From: Zantedeschia hybrid cultivar
Taxonomy: Eukaryota; Streptophyta; Magnoliopsida; Alismatales; Araceae
Direction: 5' to 3'
Length of the DNA stretch: 64,000 bases
Assembly (NCBI GenBank): GCA_030544215.1
Contig: JARZZO010000001.1
Location: forward strand, 44,175,098-44,239,097
Below, piece by piece: positions 57,114-64,000 of this stretch (positions within the stretch are counted from its first letter, which is position 1; each line of letters opens with the position of its first letter). Under the pieces are notes generated by a model. The model did not search any database. It worked only from the letters and a program-made list of their open reading frames with translations, and was not told the DNA's origin. The position numbers were made by a program, and so were the translations under genes.

Positions 57114-60080
57114 CAGGTTCCGCTTTGATCTGCTTCTGAATGCTAAATTAACATTCGAAAATTATTTTCATTCATTTAATTCATTTTTCTCATAGAAATT
57201 GTTCATAGGATGAACTACAAGTTTTAAATTTAATTTTTCTATGTTAAAATGAAAAAAAAAATTGGGTTTTTCATCGCGTTCTTCATGGTGATGAAGAACC
57301 GGCTTCATGGGTTCGAATGGGGCTTCCATGATGATGGAATACCACAATATTAATATGCTGGTATGACCAGTCATATCTCCCAGTCCCCAGTAGTCGTCGG
57401 CGGTCGGTGGCATAGCCCCCTTCTCTCTAGTTTTCCAAATGTTGGAAGAGATAGGAAGGGAAAGGCCACGGTTTCAAAACCATATAACCACAGTTTTTGG
57501 GGAGCTACTGGCGACAAGGGCACGTCAAACGGCCACTGCCGGCGACGGGGATGGAAAGGGGACCCCCCCTGCAATGTCCGGCCACCCAGCTTCCCCCTCC
57601 TAACGCCGAAGAAGGAACTTGCAAAGGGCGGCATCAGGCATCCAGCGACGGTGGGAGCAGAAACCCTAGCCCTAGGACCGGGGCGAGCCAGCCGCTAGGG
57701 CGCTTGGACCGGGCGGTCCCAAGCGGCCCGCGCATTGGCGCACAGGGCGCTGAACCGGTCGGCCCCGTGCCGACTCAATAAAGAGCCTAAGCCCAGCCCA
57801 GCGCTTGGTTCGACTTGGTGGGCGTGGGTGGGCACCTGGCCGGGTCCGAGCCCAGACCCTAGCCTAGGCTCATTGGGCCAAGCCCATTTGAACCCCAGCC
57901 CATTAAACCAGTTGTTCCCCAATAACACTTTTATTAATAAAACCCCACCCACTTAACCATAAAACATAATTAATTTTTGTTTAAAATATGTTTTCAATTT
58001 AAATTTGTTATTTTCAGTTAAAATGGGTCCTTTAAGATATGATCTTAATTGTAATTAACAAGTGTTGTTAAATCACTTTTAATTAAGCGATTCAAGGGGT
58101 TAATTAAGATGTGATCTTAAATTTTATTAACAAGTGTTCCTAATTTATTATTAAGTTGTGACCTTAAAATTTATTAACAAATGTTCTTATTTTATTTATT
58201 TTATTAGGTGATTAGATAATTTAATTTCTTAACAATTGTTGTTATGAAGTTATTATTATTAATTTTTAAGGGACACTTAATAAAATGTTATTAAGCGATT
58301 AATTAACTATTTGGAGTTAATTATTTCTTGAGAATAAACATTAATAAAAGTTGTTAAGGATTAATTAACTCTTAATAAAAGTTATTAAGATAGTGAATTA
58401 TTATTCTCAAAGATCTCTTAATTAAAAATTTTGAAGATCTAATCTACTTAAAATGATCTATTTAATAAAAGTCATTAAGAGATTTAATTCAGTCTAATTG
58501 TTAGACTAATTTTAATTAGAAATGTTCTAATTAATACTTCTTATCAATTATTCTTGATAAATATTATTTAATAAAAGGACTTCTTAACAAGGAGTTGTTA
58601 ATGAATTATAATAAGAAATATAAATTCCTTTGTAAGAGTTATTGATGGATTTATAATTTTAGATTATTTCACATTAATAATTGTTGTTAGTGTGATTTAA
58701 AATTAATCTAAGTGTTAGATTAATTACTTTAGAAATGTTCTAAATTATGCATGAAATATTTTAAAATTTTAATTTTAGTCTTATGTGCACATGTTGATGT
58801 GTTTGATACTTTAAATTATATTTAAATACATAATAGAAAATGAGATTTTTGATAATCCAAATTATCCAATTTTAATTGGTACCCAGGTTTTAAAAAAATA
58901 AAAAATAATTATTTTTTAAAATTTTTACCTTCAAATGATGTGTTTGATCATGTGTGGATGGTTAAAATTTGTGGTGGTCATAAACCTGCACTTAATTAAT
59001 TTCATATCGTACGATGGTGTGTCATAATGTGGATTATTATGAAATGTGATGTGGGTAATTAAATGTTAACCAATGAGGCCTGTGTGCCTCCCTCTCTCTC
59101 TCATTCCGATGTAATTCTATCACCCTCTATTATTATACACGGCCATAAGGCTTCCTCTTACAATTAATATGTGTTTGAAAAATATTTCAACAATCAATAT
59201 TATTTGTAATTGATCGCACTGGCCGAGTAGAGGCGAGGATGATCCACAAGTGCAAGCAAGAAGGTGTCAGGAGATGGGATCACCAGTGCCTATGTGTTTG
59301 TAAGTTTTGATTATATAGTTATGGTGATTAATTGTATAGCTCTAGTTAATTATCATATTGTACATGACCACATAATGAATATGTATGGTTGATGCATGTT
59401 TTACTTTTAATTATGAATCAATTATTATTATCTAGGTATAGTTAAATATATTCAATATATTTATAACTATCACTTAGGAAGAGACCAAGATAAAAGTTAT
59501 CTAAGACCCTCGCTAAAGTCTGAGCCGCAACGTAAGTAGTTGAGAACTTATTGCGTGGTCCTCCATCGTTATAGTCATAAGACTCAAATTATCTTAGGCA
59601 GGTTTGTTGTACTACAACAAGGCCTATCTAATAGTAAGGAGAGACTTTAACTATGACATAAGATACCTATTAATCGGGATAGAAGAACCATGTAGCCTTG
59701 TTGTGCTATCCACAAGGGTTGCATGCAAATCAATGCCCATCTCGTAACGAGGGTAATGCTTAAATCAGAACTAATAGTTTGTTGTGCTATCTACAAAACC
59801 ATTAAATCTCTAGGGACTAAAGCTATGATCAGATATTGCAAGGAGTTGAAAGTATCATGAGATAGATACTCTTTAATTGTATTGTAGTTTGTTGTGCTAT
59901 CCATAAAGTTGTACTACAAGTCATTGAGATTCTGATCCCTGCTAGGAGACCATCGCAACCTTTCGTTCTGTATATCTTGAGGGTTATACAGTCCATCGAA
60001 AAATAGTGAGAAATAATTCAAGATAAAATACCATAATTAAATTATAAGAACCATCTGCCTAAATCACTTTATTTCCTCTA
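57114..60080 (+). other. E3 leader
   Basis: Contains a GC-rich block (57560-57900), an AT-rich stretch (57950-58960), the conserved GAGGATGATCCAC block (59235), and four repeats of GTTTGTTGTGCTATCCAC or close variants (59601, 59697, 59777, 59886). No coding region is supported; ORFs at 57363-57956 overlap on both strands. Confidence 0.7.
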
Positions 60081-63000
60081 TCACATGTAATCTCGTCTAT
60101 GAATCCGAGATTTGGCATACTGGATGCCAATACTTCTCATATTCAGATTAGCTAAAGGACTCTGAACAATGTCTTCAGGACCAAGTGATAGCCACTATTG
60201 TAATCGGAAATTATGAAATCTCTTACTTGGATAGACCAAGGTGAAGAGGTATTCATGGTATGTCTTTGAGAAAGACAAAAGGTAAGATCTTAAACGATCG
60301 AACCCACACCTGAGAAGGATAAAGGTAAATCAGTTGAAAGTGAGAAGGAGCAGTTCTCCCATTGCAACCAATAAGGATATTGGTAAAGACAAAAAAATAT
60401 GAAAGTTATAAGAAGTTTCGGATATTCTTATTATCAAACGTTTTCATATCTATTGGAGAATTACGTCTCCAATATGAGATATTGAAAATGGTTCTCAAAT
60501 CTGCAATGGTATATAGACTTAGACAAGTAAAAGAAAATCGAAAAAATGAAAGTGTTAAGTTAGACTCAACAATAGTTCAAAATGATGCATATGTTACTGT
60601 CAAACAGTAAATCTTTGTACATCTTTGGGAGACTAATATGAAACTAAATAATTGTTATAAAAATGAATAACATTGACTGAGAAGGAACAAGCGTTGTTCT
60701 ATATAGTTTTAGAAATAAAATGAATGATTTTAAAATCAGTCAATACATTATAAATTCTTGATGTGACATATCATGAGATGAATGTTCACAAGTCTCCTAT
60801 TGAAAAGGACAGTGTGAATCTTGATAATCTATGGCATTGTACACTAGGTTGTGTAATAAAAAGTTATTGGTACTTATACATATTGATTTAAATAGCCCAA
60901 TAACTTGTTAAGGCCAAAGATAATCATTTCTATTGACTTATCTTAATAAAATTTTTTTGGAAAGATTTGGCTGTGTGTACTTGCTAAAGTATTAATCGAA
61001 TGCATCTGAGAGATTAAGGAATAGAAGATCAAGATGAAGTGACTAAAAGGAAAGAGTATTGGAATTATTTGATTTGATCAAGGAAATTAATACTTAAGTA
61101 TGGGATTCACACAAATCATTAAAAATGATAATTGTATTATCTCTCGATTAATCCTCATTGTATATCATAGCAAAATGATATAATGAGGAATTGCACTTTA
61201 TTAGATATAATGCTATATATATAATAAGATTTGATTAATTGTTATATCCTTATATATATGAATATGAACATTAGATGTCCATACTTTATATATAGTTCCA
61301 AATAAGTCAGTATGTCCATATAAGATATAGAGATAAGATAATTCATATGAGATATGAATTATAAGAAAAACTTGATTTTAAGTATATTAAAGTCACGATA
61401 TGTTCTGGTCTTGTTAAAAAGACATGATCCAAAGAAGTTGGATCAAAAAAGGACATAGTGTAGTGTGAATTTGTAAGATGTCCAAAGAGTTTGGACATTA
61501 CATTTATTGGCCAGGCGATAATAGAATAATTATCGTCCTGAAAGCTGTCTTCTATGAAGAGGAATATGTTCTCAGAGAAGACAGTAAGAGCTAATAAAAC
61601 TAAAAAATATTCTAGACCTACAAATTAACACAAGATTATCAGATAATCTTTATATATTTGGTACCATTCATAACATACATAGGAGAGCATCATAGATTTT
61701 GGGATTCTCTCAATGGTTAGTCAGATATGTTTGACATATCAGAGATAGCAGAATGATTGGAGCTAAAAGATGTGGATCATGATCTTAAATCTATGAGAAA
61801 GCTCTCTATTATAAATATAACTTTGAGATTGGCAAGTATGTTAAGAATTCTAAGTTATAGTCCATAACACCTATCAAGTTCGGAACTTGATAGTATTGCT
61901 TGAGGGTATTACACCTATCAGAAGCAACTTAATCTTCAAATGAAGATTAGCACAAATGGACTACTTAAGGCTTATATGGCAAACTAAAGAAAATGCTCAA
62001 GGTCAAAGTGTTGATTTTGATAAGTTTTTCCTCAGCAGTTACTATGAATAAGTTTATTAAAATTCTACTTATCAAAACTACCTATCATGATGATGAGATA
62101 AAGGTAGTTGGATATTAAAAAGCATTCTCCTAATGTGATTGAGGAAAAGATGTATTTGATACAACTTTAAAGCTTTTAGAAGCATGTTATGATTTCAAAT
62201 ATCAATTTTGAATCAAACTAATGCTCTCCAAAGTTGGAATCAGAGTTTTGACCTCATAGTCAAACACTAAGTGATCACTAAGAATGACCAATAATTGTGT
62301 GTGTACAAGGAGGATAGTGGGAGTACGGTCTGATTGATTAATGCTTTGTGATAATAACATTAAAGTCATTGGAGATGACATCAGGATGTTACCATTAGTA
62401 AAAACATTATTATCTATATTCTTCTTCATAATAGGTTTAGATGTAACATCCAGTGTATTAAGTATACGAATCTATTAGGATAGATCGATGAGAATGTTAT
62501 CTTAACTTGTATGTCAAAATGTTTGACATAATAATAAATTCCATAATAAGTCTCAATTATTGAGACATAGAATTTATTTTTTAAAGGAAAGGTTCCTTAA
62601 AGAGTAAAGAGAAACCTTGATAAAAGGAGTGAAATACATCACTAAGTACTTGAGAAGTACTAAGGATGCACTCTTGTATATGGAGAGGATGATTTAAAAT
62701 CATGAGTCACACTGACTCAAATTTCAAGTCAGACTTGGATTTTATCTTTTAATCAAAAAGTAGTGGATTGGAAGAGAAACCACTAGTAACATAATTATAG
62801 TTGATACTGTTGCTAGAACAGTATGGAGTGGATTAGAAGGATTCCAATTTAGAATTCGCTATTAAGATGACGACATAAACATGTGATATTGTTATTGGAA
62901 TAGTATGGATGAAAGAGTTCATTCTTGAACTAGATGTAATTCGAAAAAGTCTTTGATCATGTCCCATTGTTGTAGGACAATAGTGGGAGCGATCAATTTT

Positions 63001-63213
63001 GTGGTCGAGCCATGGTCTCATCAGAAGTTGTAAAAATATTTTGAGGCTCTTTCACAAGTTCAAAGACAAATGATTAAGAAAAAATAACATAATAGAAAAT
63101 ATTCCATCTATGAATGATTTAGTAGATCCCCGATCGAGCTTTAGTCGCAGACTTTATGTGAGCATCACTTAGATTTGATAGAGATCAAATGCGAAGGTGA
63201 TTGGCTTGAATCC
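60081..63213 (+). pseudogene. E3 degenerate gag-pol
   Basis: Collinear with the E2 internal region read in reverse. The zinc-knuckle text near 60350-60380 has the first cysteine codon and an in-frame stop changed. RNase H-region sequence (GCAATAGTGGGAGCGATC-like and TCATCAGAAGT) lies near 62970-63030. No frame longer than 82 codons matches pol. The leader, gag and pol order is copia. Confidence 0.75.
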
Positions 63214-63224
63214 AAGTGGCATAT
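63214..63224 (+). other. E3 polypurine tract (decayed)
   Basis: AAGTGGCATAT stands where E1 and E2 have a purine run, directly before the 3' LTR start. Confidence 0.6.
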
Positions 63225-63576
63225 TTATGGATATAGGTATCCACTAAGCCAATCATAAGACACCAATTACAATTTGATTCATTAAAAAATGACATTTATT
63301 TCATTATGTAAATTAGTGTATTTATAAGTACGCATAATGAAGTCCTTGAATGTGTGCAATAGTCATCGGATTATGATGAGATCATAATAATGAGACTGAT
63401 GACTTATAAACACATATTATTAATTGTTCTTAATCATAAGATGTTTGAAGAGGACATCAAACATTCAGTTAGACTAGTACAGGTTATTCCAGCTCATATG
63501 ATGATGGTGACTGATCTTCTTAGTCACTTATGTAGAAACACTATGGAGAACCTATAGGTGCTCATTAGGGAATAAG
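63225..63576 (+). repeat. E3 3' LTR, first 352 bp
   Basis: Matches 55540 onward (CACTAAGCCAATCATAAG), beginning TTATGGATAT with one base changed from TGATGGATAT. It stops at 63576. Confidence 0.85.
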
Positions 63577-64000
63577 TGTAAATATGTTAATTTTGACTTC
63601 ATATTGAGTAAATTTCATGTCACAATTACAATGTCTCGAAATGATCTGATTTTTAATCATTAATTAATTTTTATTGATTTTTTGAGATATTCGTTGATTA
63701 ACGTCGACCATGGCCAATGCCTTTTAAGTTTCTAGTTGAAATCAATTCAGAATTAAATTCCTAAATATGGATAGACTTAACTGAATAGCGTCGCCCATAG
63801 ACGACGCCATTTAGTCTCTAATCCGTCTGGATTTTCGATTTGAATTCGAATTAATTTCTTAATTATCTAAATAACGTCGCTCATGGGAGACGTATTTTAG
63901 GTTTCATAATTGTTTCCGATTTCTTTCATGGATTTTCTTTCTTTTTTGGCCCCTTTAATTAGCCAAGTGGCGTCCCTGATGGGTGACACGATTTAAGTAC
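63577..64000 (+). repeat. Start of a Tat-type LTR
   Basis: Begins TGTAAATATGTTAATTTTGAC and is homologous to the reverse complement of 20880-21162, so it is the U3 end of a second LTR of that family. It inserted into the E3 3' LTR. Four dyads (63700, 63787, 63873, 63969) lie in it, two of them additional to those kept in the first copy. The element continues beyond the window. Confidence 0.7.
63700..63990. promoter_or_regulatory. Dyad cluster in second Tat-type LTR (4 units)
   Basis: Units at 63700-63721, 63787-63808, 63873-63894 and 63969-63990, spaced 82-96 bp apart, each with a ten-base spacer. The 63787 unit has arms CTGAATAGCGTC and GACGCCATTTAG. Confidence 0.6.

Larger units (their letters stand above)
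55540..63576 (+). mobile_element. Copia element E3, plus-strand sister of E2, 3' end interrupted
   Basis: E3 has a full 5' LTR (55540-57100), a primer site, a leader with the E2-type repeats, degenerate gag-pol, a decayed purine tract and the first 352 bases of its 3' LTR, which is then cut by a Tat-type LTR at 63577. It is collinear with E2 in reverse orientation and shares many of its disabling changes. ACAAT at 55535-55539 is the expected left target duplication; the right one lies outside the window. Confidence 0.88.

Noticed and set aside
57363..57956. ORFs in the E3 leader GC-rich block
   Set aside because: Overlapping frames on both strands, proline- and glycine-rich, in a non-coding leader.
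60362..60610. 82-codon plus-strand ORF
   Set aside because: It lies in the degenerate gag-pol of E3 in a frame that does not match the expected protein.

Overview
This is plant nuclear DNA made almost entirely of nested, decaying LTR retrotransposons. I found no convincing single-copy host gene, rRNA or functional tRNA. The evidence for a plant is the set of families: Ty1/copia elements with an initiator-tRNA-Met type primer site, a Tekay-like Ty3/gypsy chromovirus, a Tat-like Ty3/gypsy element with a second RNase H, and plant mobile domain (PMD) genes with GT-AG introns. The species cannot be named from the sequence.

Layout, left to right. 1-810 is unassigned AT-rich DNA. The 3' LTR of an old copia element (E4, minus strand) lies at 811-1346 and continues at 11419-12374; it was split by a complete 10.07-kb copia element (E1, minus, 1347-11418, 5-bp duplication TAAAA). 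E1 has two ~1.58-kb LTRs, a primer site, a purine tract, a gag fused out of frame to the end of integrase, and a long leader that itself carries a 1793-bp solo LTR (5985-7777, duplication CATAT). E4 pol debris (12386-13085) is cut by a Tekay-like gypsy element (G1, minus): 3' LTR 13086-14910, pol 14911-20040, split by a solo LTR (15359-18042, duplication CCTCG).

At 20041 G1 is cut by a very large Tat-like element (minus). Its 3' LTR is 20041-21162 and its purine tract lies next to that. Two PMD/DUF7745-like multi-exon pseudogenes run antisense to it (22603-24002 and 24792-29802), and pol lies at 31180-34692 with an uncharacterised 340-codon ORF upstream (34804-35826). A solo LTR (26371-28506, duplication GTATG) sits in an intron of the second PMD gene. 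A copia LTR fragment (35843-37228, plus) ends the Tat element and abuts a second gypsy copy (G2, minus, 37229-40856 and 50265-51196). G2 is split by a non-coding copia element (E2, minus, 40857-50264, duplication AATCC). Next come a fragment of an E4-type LTR (51200-52076), AT-rich LTR-like DNA with a 24-bp minisatellite (54139-54660) and a TATA box (55259), then a plus-strand sister of E2 (E3, 55540-63576). E3's 3' LTR is cut by the start of another Tat-type LTR (63577 to the window end).

The most unusual signal is a dispersed dyad, GGCGTC-N10-GACGCC, with flanks extending the arms to 11-13 bp. I count 41 copies, and every one has exactly 10 variable bases between the arms. Copies often come in pairs 30-31 bp apart. 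They sit 110-260 bp upstream of TATA-like boxes or gene starts, and they occur in two unrelated lineages (the Tekay-like LTRs and the Tat-like element with its antisense genes). This looks like a conserved binding site for a dimeric DNA-binding protein used by several retrotransposon families. That interpretation is inference; the constant spacing is directly visible.
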